This document shows, one piece after another, positions 1 to 6,834 of a DNA stretch of 33,256 nt. Each line of letters starts with the position of its first letter. The first letter of the stretch is position 1. Below the pieces are notes generated by a model. It saw only the letters and a program-made list of their open reading frames with translations, was not told the DNA's origin and made no database searches. A program made the translations under genes and the position numbers. The stretch comes from a virus, in IMG/VR virus record IMGVR_UViG_3300031787_000496, positions 1-33,256 of that record; one strand, written 5' to 3'.

Positions 1-366
1 TGCTTTAACTTCAGTATCCTTCCGTAACTGTCTAATCGCTCTTGAAACAAACCAAGAAGTGATATTATATTCTGCTCGTTGGGTTTCAGGGTGTACGCAA
101 AGGCGTGAAAGTTCAAAGAGTCCTTCTTGCTCATTTCGTGCTAGTCCAAATGCTCCTTGTGCTACTTCTGGGACAGGGAGACCTGTAAAGATACAGACTC
201 CTTTAATACCACCAATATTCAGTGGGCTAAAATCATTGCTCTCATATAAACCGTAGTTATATCCGCTCTTAAATCCTTTAGAAAAGTCCTTAAGATAATG
301 AAACCGCAGAAGTAACTCTGCGGCTTCGGATTTACTTACACGGTCAATGTAATAATCTGTTTTCAC
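1..366 (-). CDS. Partial Mom/GNAT-like protein (C-terminus beyond left edge)
   Basis: This reading frame runs off the left edge; 122 residues are visible. It starts at a GTG at 366, and an in-frame TAA lies five codons upstream, so the start must be near here. The text RFHYLKDFSKGF, a central Gly-rich strand (GGIKGVCIFTGLP) and FELSRLCVHPETQR resemble the Mom/GNAT-fold proteins of phages, which in phage Mu modify adenine in DNA. Family membership is my recollection of the pattern and I cannot search for it. The gene lies 61 bases downstream of gp32 on the same strand and is probably co-transcribed. A TATAAT at 419-424, near the end of gp32, could add a weak promoter. Substrate and activity are unknown. 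Confidence 0.6.
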   Translation of the reverse strand, partial: MKTDYYIDRVSKSEAAELLLRFHYLKDFSKGFKSGYNYGLYESNDFSPLNIGGIKGVCIFTGLPVPEVAQGAFGLARNEQEGLFELSRLCVHPETQRAEYNITSWFVSRAIRQLRKDTEVKA

Positions 367-427
367 TTGAACAGTAAATTAATGTATGCTGCTACAACTA
401 AAAGTATTAGGCAGATTTGATTATACT

Positions 428-1357
428 TCACTCTTCAGCAAGTCGTGCAAAGTAAGAAAGAGTATCATCATCCTCATCTTCGTCAGCAGAAGATACAGTG
501 CGAGTAGGTTGAAGAGAATTCAGTTCTCCACGAAGATCTTCCGTGAGTTCACGGGAAGAACCACGAGTGTATTCTTCTTCTTCACCCTCATCAGGATCTT
601 GATAGCGAGGAGTGCCCTTGTTACCAAGAACATAGTCAAGGCGCTTCTTCAGATCATCATAAGACTTGAACTGATCAGCAGCAACAAGTTCAGCGAGAGA
701 ATACTGCTTCTTCCAGATTGCTTCCATCGCATCGTCATCTTCCAGAAGAGCATCGGGACGAGCAAACTCACTGGAGTCGTAGTTACGATAACCAGCAACG
801 TTCTTTGCCTTCAGTTTGAAGTTAGCACCCTGCCAGAAATCGAACGGATCAATTGCTTCCTCATCCTCAAACTCAGGTTGCATCGCAGCAGTGAGTTTGT
901 CGAAGATCTTCTTACCGAACTTATACAGGAAGACTTTACCTTCGTTAGAGGGGTTAGCGGGATCCTTGACCACATAGATGTTAGCAATGTAAGTCAGTTT
1001 ACGCTTCTGTTTACGTGCCTGTTCTTTACCCACATCAGTGCCGTTGTTCCACAGCATCGTGTTGTGCTCAGACACAGGATCCTTCTGACCCAGAGTGGTC
1101 AGAGAGTTCTCAATATACCAACCACCAGGACCTTGGAATGCGTGACTGTAGAGTTTCACGAACGGAAGGTCCTCACCGTTCGGAGCAGGCAGGAAACGGA
1201 TGACGGCATAACCATTGCCGCTCTTATCACATTCTAGTTTCCACAGGCGCTCATCGCCACTGGAACCGCCATTGTTATTCATTTTTTCGACTTCCTTGAC
1301 CAGTTTTGCGGTCAGGGAGCCAAGCTTAGATTGCTTCTTAAGGTCTGCGAAAGACAT
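428..1357 (-). CDS. 32: gp32 single-stranded DNA-binding protein
   Basis: The 309-residue protein matches T4 gp32 (301 residues) along its length. The N-terminus is basic. The OB-fold core contains GNGYAVIRFLPAPN (48-60), WYIEN (80-84) and NIYVVKDPANPSNEGKVF. The C-terminal tail is acidic and Ser-rich (about 255-309). It coats single-stranded DNA and coordinates phage replication, recombination and repair. The T4 zinc ligands are missing: His72 is kept, but the positions matching the three Cys are Ser or Asp (ENS; DPVS at 93-96). The start has a GAGG Shine-Dalgarno eight bases upstream. A sigma70-like promoter and a repetitive leader precede it. It is the last replication gene of the operon starting at 4825. 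Confidence 0.97.
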   Translation of the reverse strand: MSFADLKKQSKLGSLTAKLVKEVEKMNNNGGSSGDERLWKLECDKSGNGYAVIRFLPAPNGEDLPFVKLYSHAFQGPGGWYIENSLTTLGQKDPVSEHNTMLWNNGTDVGKEQARKQKRKLTYIANIYVVKDPANPSNEGKVFLYKFGKKIFDKLTAAMQPEFEDEEAIDPFDFWQGANFKLKAKNVAGYRNYDSSEFARPDALLEDDDAMEAIWKKQYSLAELVAADQFKSYDDLKKRLDYVLGNKGTPRYQDPDEGEEEEYTRGSSRELTEDLRGELNSLQPTRTVSSADEDEDDDTLSYFARLAEE

Positions 1358-1401
1358 TTGGATTACCTCGGATTAATTGGATTCGGGGGATTACTCGGAT
1401 A
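1358..1401 (-). promoter_or_regulatory. gp32 mRNA leader with phased AATCC repeats
   Basis: Read on the minus strand, the leader carries (A/T)ATCC five times at a spacing of 9, 9, 9 and 10 bases. The units are GAGTAATCC, CCCGAATCC, AATTAATCC and GAGGTAATCC, ending directly before the ATG. The last unit contains the GAGG Shine-Dalgarno. T4 gp32 represses its own translation by binding its leader cooperatively. The regular array is a plausible operator of the same kind, but this is inference. Confidence 0.5.
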
Positions 1402-1429
1402 GTATAACAGGGATGCCCTCAGTCGTCAA
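1401..1429 (-). promoter_or_regulatory. sigma70-type promoter for gp32
   Basis: A TTGACG -35 box (1424-1429), a 17-base spacer and a TATACT -10 box with an extended TG (1401-1406) lie just before the gp32 leader and overlap the 3' end of the DUF1825 gene. Five of six bases match the consensus in each box. Transcription would start near 1394. Confidence 0.7.
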
Positions 1430-1751
1430 GATATTGCTTGAGGGATTCGATTGTCTGATTCATACTGTCGAATAAAACTTGCATATCGGTCTCTGGTGGG
1501 AATCCCATCAGTGCTACCGATTTGCGAAGATTCTCTTTCATCTCAACCGCCTGTGGGTCATCTGAAAGAGACAATCTAGTATACATGATCCTTTGCTTTT
1601 CTAGCAAGGTCTGTAACTTTTCAACGTGTTCTTTCTTGGTTTCATTATCCATTACACCAAAGGTAAGGATACTTCCATAGATTTGTTCTTGAAGATTATT
1701 AATTTCTTCAAGTTCTTCTTGAATAATATCGGATTTAAAAAATTCACTCAT
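1419..1751 (-). CDS. DUF1825-like cyanobacterial-type protein
   Basis: The 110-residue protein begins MSEFFKSDIIQEELEEIN at an ATG that overlaps the last codons of gp59. A longer in-frame start at 1793 is less likely. The arrangement (FF.S.I...L..I..L, then a helix before the YTRLSLSDDP stretch, then MGFPPE...LFDSMNQTIE near the C-terminus) matches the cyanobacterial family DUF1825 as I remember it. The protein looks fully helical, with no signal peptide or membrane segment. Its function is unknown. Its place between gp59 and gp32 suggests a link with replication or early takeover. It is not gp33, which I place at 2892-3152. Confidence 0.65.
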   Translation of the reverse strand: MSEFFKSDIIQEELEEINNLQEQIYGSILTFGVMDNETKKEHVEKLQTLLEKQRIMYTRLSLSDDPQAVEMKENLRKSVALMGFPPETDMQVLFDSMNQTIESLKQYLDD

Positions 1752-2346
1752 TGATAATGGACCGCAAAATCTTTCGGTAGTTGAACACATCAATATTTAG
1801 GAATGGGGAATATTTTTTCAATTTCAAACTTACGGTTTCCCACACAGGGTCCAGAAGTTTCTTATCAAAATCGTTTGAGAAATGGAATATTTTTTCGTAG
1901 ATTGTGAAAGTTTCTAGCGATAGTTGCCCGCTTAGAAACTTTTTGAGTATCGGAGGGTGACCTTTGGTACAGTTGAACAAACTCTCTAACTCGTTCTCCG
2001 ATAACAATTCGTTGCTTTGCTCTTTGAATAAGTAGGTCAAACTCTGTTGACGCCTCATCCACTCTGCGTATGTTCTTTCGCCAGAATTGATAATTTCTCC
2101 AATCCATAAGTTTTGTGGGTTGTCTGCGGATACAAAATTTGCAAGTAGAAAGTCTTTGACTTCCTCATCAGAATATTTACGGCTGGTCTTCTCAAACCAG
2201 TATTTGTCTTTACGTTTATTGAAAGAAGTCACAGTTGCCCGTGACTTTCCTCCATACTTAAAAAAGTCATATTTACTGTTCGTAAAATGACTTTTCATCG
2301 AAAGATAAGTTTGATAAGTTTCAAATGGTGACATAATAAACTTCAA
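1744..2346 (-). CDS. 59: gp59 helicase loader
   Basis: The 200-residue protein aligns with T4 gp59 (217 residues). Shared features are an N-terminal MKSHFTNSKYDFFKYGGK (like KQHMNGKYDVIKY in T4), then KRKDKYWFEK, WIGEI and a C-terminal VWETVSLKLKKY...LNID. It loads the gp41 helicase onto gp32-coated DNA at forks. I keep the TTG start at 2346 because it reproduces the T4 N-terminal length and has GGAGG about ten bases upstream. The ATG at 2334 is the alternative. The stop codon overlaps the DUF1825 start, which implies translational coupling. Confidence 0.93.
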   Translation of the reverse strand: MKFIMSPFETYQTYLSMKSHFTNSKYDFFKYGGKSRATVTSFNKRKDKYWFEKTSRKYSDEEVKDFLLANFVSADNPQNLWIGEIINSGERTYAEWMRRQQSLTYLFKEQSNELLSENELESLFNCTKGHPPILKKFLSGQLSLETFTIYEKIFHFSNDFDKKLLDPVWETVSLKLKKYSPFLNIDVFNYRKILRSIINE

Positions 2347-2349
2347 AAA

Positions 2350-2865
2350 TTACTTTCCTCCCCAAGCAGTATATCTTGATTTTTCAGTATCACTCCATTG
2401 TCTAGCAACAAAGTCTTTACCAACACCAGTTCCCTCAACTCCCTTTAGTTTTGAAAGAACTTTTGGTGGGGTATAACCACCGCCATATACAGAAGAAATG
2501 CTAAATCCAGCTCTTGCTAAATCATTGCGAATTGAGGAACTCATTGCTCTTTCTCCAATCTTATCATCAGAGAAACCTTTTTGTACCCCACCAGAAGGTC
2601 TATACATTGGGATATCAAATGCTCTATCAGAATAGTGCCTTGATCCTTTAGAGTGCTTTCCTCCAGAGGTGGAACCAATCTCCCAACCCTGTTTTTTCAT
2701 CCATGCTATAGCAGCATCTCTAGTCTTTTTATCATCAAACTCCAAATGATCATGATAATTTTTACCACCATGACTTGGATCATATCCTCCGTGAGTTTCG
2801 TCACCAGTGATATATCCAGCTTTCATTTCGTTTATTACAGATATAAACTGATTAAACGTTTTCAT
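2350..2865 (-). CDS. Putative packaged head protein with capsid-targeting N-terminus and M15-like zinc motif
   Basis: 171 residues. The N-terminus MKTFNQFISVINE resembles the capsid-targeting sequence of T4 internal head proteins (MKTYQEFIAEA), which the gp21 protease cuts after Glu. INE followed by M14 is a possible cut site. The rest carries HDH (38-40) and SRHYSDRAFD (75-84). The latter is close to the SxHxxGxAxD zinc motif of M15/VanY peptidases, but Asp replaces Gly and the HxH lies before the motif rather than after it. The C-terminus is Gly-rich with little predicted helix. The gene lies between gp33 and gp59. A packaged peptidoglycan peptidase is inferred, not shown. Confidence 0.6.
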   Translation of the reverse strand: MKTFNQFISVINEMKAGYITGDETHGGYDPSHGGKNYHDHLEFDDKKTRDAAIAWMKKQGWEIGSTSGGKHSKGSRHYSDRAFDIPMYRPSGGVQKGFSDDKIGERAMSSSIRNDLARAGFSISSVYGGGYTPPKVLSKLKGVEGTGVGKDFVARQWSDTEKSRYTAWGGK

Positions 2866-2891
2866 TTGAAGTTGTCTTTTATGTATTTAGT

Positions 2892-3152
2892 TTACAGAGG
2901 AAGTTTTGCCTTCGAAGTCTTCTTCATAAAGTTGAGACGGATAGCATCCCACTTCAATCTCTCTTTTAATGGTTTTGAGATAAGCTTCGTGACTGATTCT
3001 ACCTCAAGACTGTTAATTTCACAATAGTGACAGATAGCATCAATGTAGTTGAAGTTTTCTTCAATCACAATCTTCTCAATTTCAAGAGCGAATTTAGAAG
3101 GAGTCAGAAACTTACTTTCTATTGCTTGTTCTAGTTCTTTGTTATTTTCCAT
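2892..3152 (-). CDS. 33: gp33 late-transcription coactivator
   Basis: The start is the ATG at 3152, which overlaps the nuclease stop by 11 bases. It gives 86 residues (T4 gp33 has 112). The stretch FALEIEKIVIEENFNYIDAI resembles FIIEKMVEEFGMSYLEA of T4 gp33, followed by CHYCEINSLEVESVTKLIS, like ENSIPETQFAKFIP. gp33 bridges RNA polymerase, with the gp55 sigma factor, to the sliding clamp for late transcription. T4 gp33 ends in a hydrophobic clamp-binding LDFLL, and this one ends KLPL. The clamp-binding tail is therefore degenerate or different. The upstream in-frame Met codons lie inside the nuclease gene and are unlikely starts. Confidence 0.8.
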   Translation of the reverse strand: MENNKELEQAIESKFLTPSKFALEIEKIVIEENFNYIDAICHYCEINSLEVESVTKLISKPLKERLKWDAIRLNFMKKTSKAKLPL

Positions 3153-3819
3153 AGAGTTCCAGTTTATCTCTAACAAACTTTCTAATGTATTCGCTGAGAA
3201 GTTTGATGTACTTTGATTTGTCTCGTTCTTCATAGACGACGCATTCTCCATTTTCACAAGCCATGATGATTACAAGTTTTTTAACTGAAATACCAGTCAG
3301 TTCGTACAGCATACATCCGTAAGCCATACATTGAACAAAATAGTGTTCGATCCACTCTCGTGGTTTTGGTTTTTTAGAAGTCTTAAAGTCGATTATAGCT
3401 AACTCACCGTCATATTCAGCGATGCAGTCAACTGTCCCAGCAATACCTAGTTGCTTACTATATAGGGACCCTTCAAGGGCGTAAATATTATTTATACGAT
3501 TTAAGTCTGATTTTGAAATTTTAAAGAGGAAATCAGAAATTGGTTGTACTTTTGGTAGTTCTTCATTCTTCAGATGATGTTCTACCAGAGTATGCATGTC
3601 TGTACCACGACTTGTTGCTGCCTTCGTGATACGATCTGCTTCTTCATCACCGACTTTCTTTCTCCAGTTGACGAAAATCTCCCTATTAAAATGACTGGTC
3701 ACCGAAGTGATGGAGACCAGTCTAAGAAGTTCTTCTTCTGTAGGAACTCTGTAATACCTTACACCATCAATAGTCTCCCTCTCAAGTTGAGGGAGATCAA
3801 TATCAACATGACTGAACAT
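3142..3819 (-). CDS. PD-(D/E)XK nuclease, RecB/MGME1-like
   Basis: 225 residues with the RecB-type nuclease layout. These are RGTDMHTLVE (71-80), GTVDCIAEYDGELAIIDFKT (128-147, catalytic Asp131, Asp144 and Lys146) and a following Q...Y motif (Gln163, Tyr167). The family includes single-strand exonucleases of the MGME1 type and is common in cyanomyoviruses. The ATG overlaps the phoH stop codon (TAATG) and the stop overlaps gp33, so the three genes look translationally coupled. A role in recombination or host DNA breakdown is likely. The exact substrate cannot be read from the sequence. Confidence 0.88.
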   Translation of the reverse strand: MFSHVDIDLPQLERETIDGVRYYRVPTEEELLRLVSITSVTSHFNREIFVNWRKKVGDEEADRITKAATSRGTDMHTLVEHHLKNEELPKVQPISDFLFKISKSDLNRINNIYALEGSLYSKQLGIAGTVDCIAEYDGELAIIDFKTSKKPKPREWIEHYFVQCMAYGCMLYELTGISVKKLVIIMACENGECVVYEERDKSKYIKLLSEYIRKFVRDKLELYGK

Positions 3820-4577
3820 TAAAAACCTGCTTCCATTTTTGCGAGAATGTATTCTTTAACAAGTCCAGAGCGGACAATATCATCAACCCCAAATTCAATT
3901 ATATCAAAAGAAGGCATTTTACGCAATACACTCATAAAATCATGAATACCATTACGCTCATTTGACTTCTGCAAATCAGACTGAACCGCATCACCACAGA
4001 AACAAATTCTAGTATTTTCACCAACACGAGTGATAATAGAGTCTAATTCATGGAAGTTTAGGTTCTGATATTCATCAACAATAATAATAGAGTTATCAAG
4101 TGTAGTTCCACGAAGGAACGAAGTACTCCAAAACTTGATTGTTTCTTGTGACTTGAGATTACCATAGAGCATCTCGAAATCAGCATCACTAGGCATCTGG
4201 AACATATATTTCACCATATTCTTATAAGGAATTTGGTAAATATCCGCCTTATCTTCATGAGAACCAGGAAGGAACCCAATCTCTCTGGTAGCAACTAGAG
4301 AACGAACAAGGTAAATGCGTTCATAAGGTGTATGTTCATTCAATACATCTTGAAGAGCATTATAAAGTGTGATAAAGGTTTTACCAGTACCAGCACAACC
4401 ATATGCTACTAAATGTTTACCTTCTTGATAGGAATTAAATAATCTTTTTTGATTATCCGTAAGGGGATCAATATCAATAAGGTAATCGGAACTTAGAGGT
4501 TTCTTCCTCTTCATCTGCTTTGCAGTGAGACCAACCCCGATAGGTTGCTCTGCAGACGATCTTTTTCTTCTTGCCAT
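3819..4577 (-). CDS. phoH: PhoH-like ATPase
   Basis: 252 residues. It has Walker A GCAGTGKT (60-67), Walker B IIIVDEYQN (164-172) and the PhoH sensor stretch GENTRICFCGDAVQSDL. This is the compact PhoH form found in most marine T4-like phages, a P-loop NTPase related to helicase superfamily 1. Its role in infection is unresolved; it was named for phosphate-starvation genes in bacteria. The first 40 residues are basic (MARRKRSS...KQMKRKK). It overlaps the FmdB-like gene upstream by one base and the nuclease downstream by one base, in a single operon. Confidence 0.96.
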   Translation of the reverse strand: MARRKRSSAEQPIGVGLTAKQMKRKKPLSSDYLIDIDPLTDNQKRLFNSYQEGKHLVAYGCAGTGKTFITLYNALQDVLNEHTPYERIYLVRSLVATREIGFLPGSHEDKADIYQIPYKNMVKYMFQMPSDADFEMLYGNLKSQETIKFWSTSFLRGTTLDNSIIIVDEYQNLNFHELDSIITRVGENTRICFCGDAVQSDLQKSNERNGIHDFMSVLRKMPSFDIIEFGVDDIVRSGLVKEYILAKMEAGF

Positions 4578-4825
4578 TAGATTTTGTTTACTTTAGAACC
4601 AGGCATTTTCGCTGCACGGTGCAGCACATCGTTCCATCCAGGATTCTTCTTCCTGAGTTTGTCCTTCCACTCACCCACTTCACCAGGTTGTGGGCAGGTA
4701 GAAGGATCAGACCAGTCTCGAATCCATTCTGGATTTTCCACTTTCCACTGGTCCCATTCGTTGACGCTCATCGTCACTTCTTTTTGTTCACCAGTTTCTT
4801 TGTGGACTACAGGATATGTTGCCAA
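4577..4825 (-). CDS. Small FmdB-like conserved phage protein
   Basis: 82 residues from a TTG start at 4825. The TTG is chosen because AGGAGG (4834-4839) lies exactly eight bases upstream. The GTG at 4834 is part of the Shine-Dalgarno itself. The resulting MATYPVVHKETGEQKEVTMS fits a phage family related to the FmdB zinc-ribbon proteins, with a TGE then MS motif and a C-terminal NPGWNDVLHRAAKMPGSKV. The paired cysteines of FmdB are absent; only one Cys remains. It is the first gene of the phoH-gp33-gp59-gp32 operon and has a late-type promoter 28 bases upstream. Function unknown. Confidence 0.75.
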   Translation of the reverse strand: MATYPVVHKETGEQKEVTMSVNEWDQWKVENPEWIRDWSDPSTCPQPGEVGEWKDKLRKKNPGWNDVLHRAAKMPGSKVNKI

Positions 4826-4833
4826 AATTTTCA

Positions 4834-4860
4834 CCTCCTAATGATATGAACTTATTTATT
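4834..4860 (-). promoter_or_regulatory. Late-type promoter and Shine-Dalgarno before 4577-4825
   Basis: AATAAATA at 4853-4860 overlaps the stop of the HNH gene. AGGAGG lies at 4834-4839, followed by eight bases and TTG. The ATAAATA core is like the T4 late promoter -10 box (TATAAATA). Confidence 0.5.
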
Positions 4861-5430
4861 GTTTAAATGAGAAGATATTTTCATAATATGATTGGTAAAA
4901 TCTTCCAAAGATAAATCCCACTTCATCACATTACAAATTTTACAGCAAGGGGTACAATTATCTTCTGTATAACCTTTAGTACTATCAATCCTATCAATTC
5001 CAGTATATAAAAAATCACCGCCAGTTTTTGATTGCGATTTTTTTACGGAAGATAATGAATCACCACAATAAGAACAAGATTTTACTACATTTTCTGTAAA
5101 AAAATTTACATCAATGTCAAAGTTTAATCCTCTTCTATTAGCAGAAGTTCTATATGTGGAGTATAGGTCGTTTTTTGCGGCTTCACCATAAGATAATTTC
5201 CAAGGCATATTTTTTGCCCCTTTTGATTTCCAAGTAGATACATCTCTTTGAGAACATCCACAAGAATATCTTCTTCTTATGTTAAAACTATACATTTCTT
5301 TAGTCCCACCACATATAGAACATTTTACTTTCCCTTTAACATGATGACCTGGACCTTTTGCTGGTATTACATCCAATACGGTAAAGTTGCCTATGACATC
5401 TCCAACACTAATAGATGATTTTCTTCCCAT
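4852..5430 (-). CDS. HNH homing endonuclease with zinc ribbon
   Basis: 192 residues. A first zinc-ribbon-like set (C37xxC40, C57xC59) precedes an HNH-type nuclease domain. That domain has C119xxC122, YTGIDRIDSTKGYTEDNC (142-159) and C163xxC166N. The GIDRIDxxKGY...N...C..CN core is typical of free-standing homing endonucleases in phages. It sits between thyX and the phoH operon as a one-gene insertion with its own late-type promoter (TATAAATA, 5455-5462) 24 bases before the ATG. Its base composition is AT-richer than the neighbouring phoH. Target site unknown. Confidence 0.88.
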   Translation of the reverse strand: MGRKSSISVGDVIGNFTVLDVIPAKGPGHHVKGKVKCSICGGTKEMYSFNIRRRYSCGCSQRDVSTWKSKGAKNMPWKLSYGEAAKNDLYSTYRTSANRRGLNFDIDVNFFTENVVKSCSYCGDSLSSVKKSQSKTGGDFLYTGIDRIDSTKGYTEDNCTPCCKICNVMKWDLSLEDFTNHIMKISSHLNNK

Positions 5431-5454
5431 AGTAGTAATGTATCCAACTACTTA

Positions 5455-5462
5455 TATTTATA
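5455..5462 (-). promoter_or_regulatory. Late-type promoter TATAAATA for the HNH gene
   Basis: A perfect match to the T4 late -10 box, 24 bases before the start codon at 5430 and just after the thyX stop. Confidence 0.6.
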
Positions 5463-5473
5463 ATATGGATACA

Positions 5474-6127
5474 TTACAGAACCCATTGATTTTCTACTCC
5501 CCCAAGTGCTTCTGTACAGATAGGAAATTGCTCGGCAAAGATTTTTTTACATTCTTTAGCAATATCCATATGCTCTTTTTGCGTTCCATTTTTTTCTCGG
5601 AGTGCAATATATGTGATCCAAGACCTGCAACTACCCGCCATATAAAGACGAGTAGGAGTCGCCAGAGGAAGCACAAAGCGAGCAGACTCTTTTGCTACTC
5701 CGTGAGCAAGAAGTTCCTTGTAGAGGCGCATACCCTCCGCAAAATGGTCTTGAATCTTACTTTGTAGCGTCAGTTTTTCATATTCGCCAATATCATCAAT
5801 AGAGTTTTGACGATTCTTGGTATCCTGACGACGAAGATCGGGAACGGGAATATACTCTGAAATCAGTGAAGTATCAGCATAGCGTTGTGAGAACTCTTGA
5901 TATGTGAAACTACGGTGACGCAAAATTTGAGCTGCGATACCACGATTGGTTTCAATCTCAAGAGTCATAAAACTCTGCTCAAACACAGACCAATGGTTGT
6001 GCTTGATGCAATAAGCAAGCAACTTGGAATAGTTTTCGTTGTCTTGATTTGCAGGATTACTGACTCTTGCTACATACGCCATTGTCTTTTCGGCGTCTGG
6101 AGTTACACTAACCAGTTTTACAGTCAT
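5474..6127 (-). CDS. thyX: ThyX, flavin-dependent thymidylate synthase
   Basis: 217 residues. The ThyX signature RHRSFTYQEFSQRY lies at 70-83. H45/W46 and the C-terminal SARFVLPLATPT and GSCRSWITYI stretches bind dUMP and FAD in the family. It methylates dUMP to dTMP using methylenetetrahydrofolate and FADH2 and so supplies phage DNA synthesis. The ATG overlaps the stop of the preceding small coiled-coil gene (ATGA), which suggests coupling. Full length, no signs of decay. Confidence 0.97.
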   Translation of the reverse strand: MTVKLVSVTPDAEKTMAYVARVSNPANQDNENYSKLLAYCIKHNHWSVFEQSFMTLEIETNRGIAAQILRHRSFTYQEFSQRYADTSLISEYIPVPDLRRQDTKNRQNSIDDIGEYEKLTLQSKIQDHFAEGMRLYKELLAHGVAKESARFVLPLATPTRLYMAGSCRSWITYIALREKNGTQKEHMDIAKECKKIFAEQFPICTEALGGVENQWVL

Positions 6128-6288
6128 TTACCAAATCCTTTTGATGTTTTCTTTTCTAAGTCTGCGAGTTGTTCTTTCAACTCACGAAGTTGCACTTTCA
6201 TCTCACGAATCTTTTCATCGGTATAGAGATGGTCTTGCTTGATGAGACGCTCAAGCAACTTTACAAGTTTTTTAGATCTACTAGTCAT
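6124..6288 (-). CDS. Small coiled-coil protein
   Basis: 54 residues: MTSRSKKLVKLLERLIKQ, then a charged heptad-like region (KIREMKVQLRELKEQLADLEKK) ending FGK. It looks like a short two-helix coiled coil. The start ATG overlaps the stop of the upstream gene (TAATG at 6288) and the stop overlaps the thyX ATG. It is therefore locked into the thyX operon. I do not recognise a function. Confidence 0.75.
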   Translation of the reverse strand: MTSRSKKLVKLLERLIKQDHLYTDEKIREMKVQLRELKEQLADLEKKTSKGFGK

Positions 6289-6458
6289 TAATCTGCATAT
6301 CCATCATCATCGTCAAAAATTTCATCGTAGTCTTGTAGACCTACTTTTACTTCCTCATAGTTGAGATAACTCTGAGTATCAGAGTATACTTCAGCTTTGA
6401 GAGAATCTACAAGTAATTCAAGATTACGGACGATGAGTTTAAGTTTTTCTTTGTCCAT
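6288..6458 (-). CDS. Small acidic protein, thyX operon
   Basis: 56 residues from the ATG at 6458: MDKEKLKLIVRNLELLVDSL, then an acidic C-terminus with DEIFDDDDGYAD. The promoter at 6480-6508 would start transcription near 6473. That excludes the longer TTG start at 6476 and supports the ATG. Conserved small proteins like this sit beside thyX in other cyanomyoviruses as far as I recall. Function unknown. Confidence 0.75.
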   Translation of the reverse strand: MDKEKLKLIVRNLELLVDSLKAEVYSDTQSYLNYEEVKVGLQDYDEIFDDDDGYAD

Positions 6459-6479
6459 AAGATAGGGTTCTCTCAACTC

Positions 6480-6508
6480 ATTTTACACAAAAAAAGGGAG
6501 GTCGTCAA
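6480..6508 (-). promoter_or_regulatory. sigma70-type promoter inside a terminator
   Basis: The -35 box TTGACG (6503-6508) lies largely in the loop of the terminator hairpin, with its last base opening the 3' stem arm. A 17-base spacer, which includes the T-tract, leads to TAAAAT (6480-6485). It would drive the three-gene thyX operon. Confidence 0.6.
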
Positions 6509-6516
6509 GACCTCCC
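6489..6516 (-). terminator. Rho-independent terminator after 6524-6697
   Basis: An eight-base-pair stem GGGAGGTC/GACCTCCC with a TTGAC loop is followed on the minus strand by seven T. It ends the transcript of the small Cys-rich gene. Confidence 0.85.
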
Positions 6517-6523
6517 CATCTTA

Positions 6524-6697
6524 TTACTCACTCAGCATATTTCTACATACCCGTTTACAAGTTTGTTGGTCATCATCACATTCTATTAGACAGTTAAAAT
6601 AATCATTGACTAACTCCATTTCATCATTACAACGGTCAACTGTTTGCTCAAAGTGTCGCCATTCTGCAAGTTGATTGTAAGAGACAAGGTTGTGCAT
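6524..6697 (-). CDS. Small Cys-rich hypothetical protein
   Basis: 57 residues from the ATG at 6697, chosen because GGAGG (6703-6707) lies five bases upstream. A longer in-frame start at 6715 would place the Shine-Dalgarno inside the gene. The protein starts MHNLVSYNQLAEWRHFEQ and has Cys in the pattern C.{13}C.{3}C.{7}C.{3}C (C28, C42, C46, C54 and C58, approximate). It could form helical hairpins with disulfides or bind a metal. It is a single-gene transcript between two terminators. Not recognised. Confidence 0.7.
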   Translation of the reverse strand: MHNLVSYNQLAEWRHFEQTVDRCNDEMELVNDYFNCLIECDDDQQTCKRVCRNMLSE

Positions 6698-6834
6698 AAT
6701 GTCCTCCACGCACAAGGATAATCATAACAAATAATTTTCGCTCATTTGTATGACCTCATTATTCTACCATATGTATATTAGATATGTTACTTAGGATACA
6801 AAAATTTATGCCTATTAGAGAAACTTATAGACAT

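Noticed and set aside
386-1237. Plus-strand open frame of 283 codons
   Set aside because: Antisense to gp32, whose identity is certain; no family resemblance.
1419-1793. Calling the gene between gp59 and gp32 gp33
   Set aside because: Its sequence does not fit T4 gp33, whereas the 2892-3152 protein does. It fits DUF1825 better.
3485-3497. TATAAATA-like motif within the nuclease gene, and AATAAATA at about 10010 within the oxygenase gene
   Set aside because: They match the late box but lie inside coding sequence with no gene start at the proper distance.
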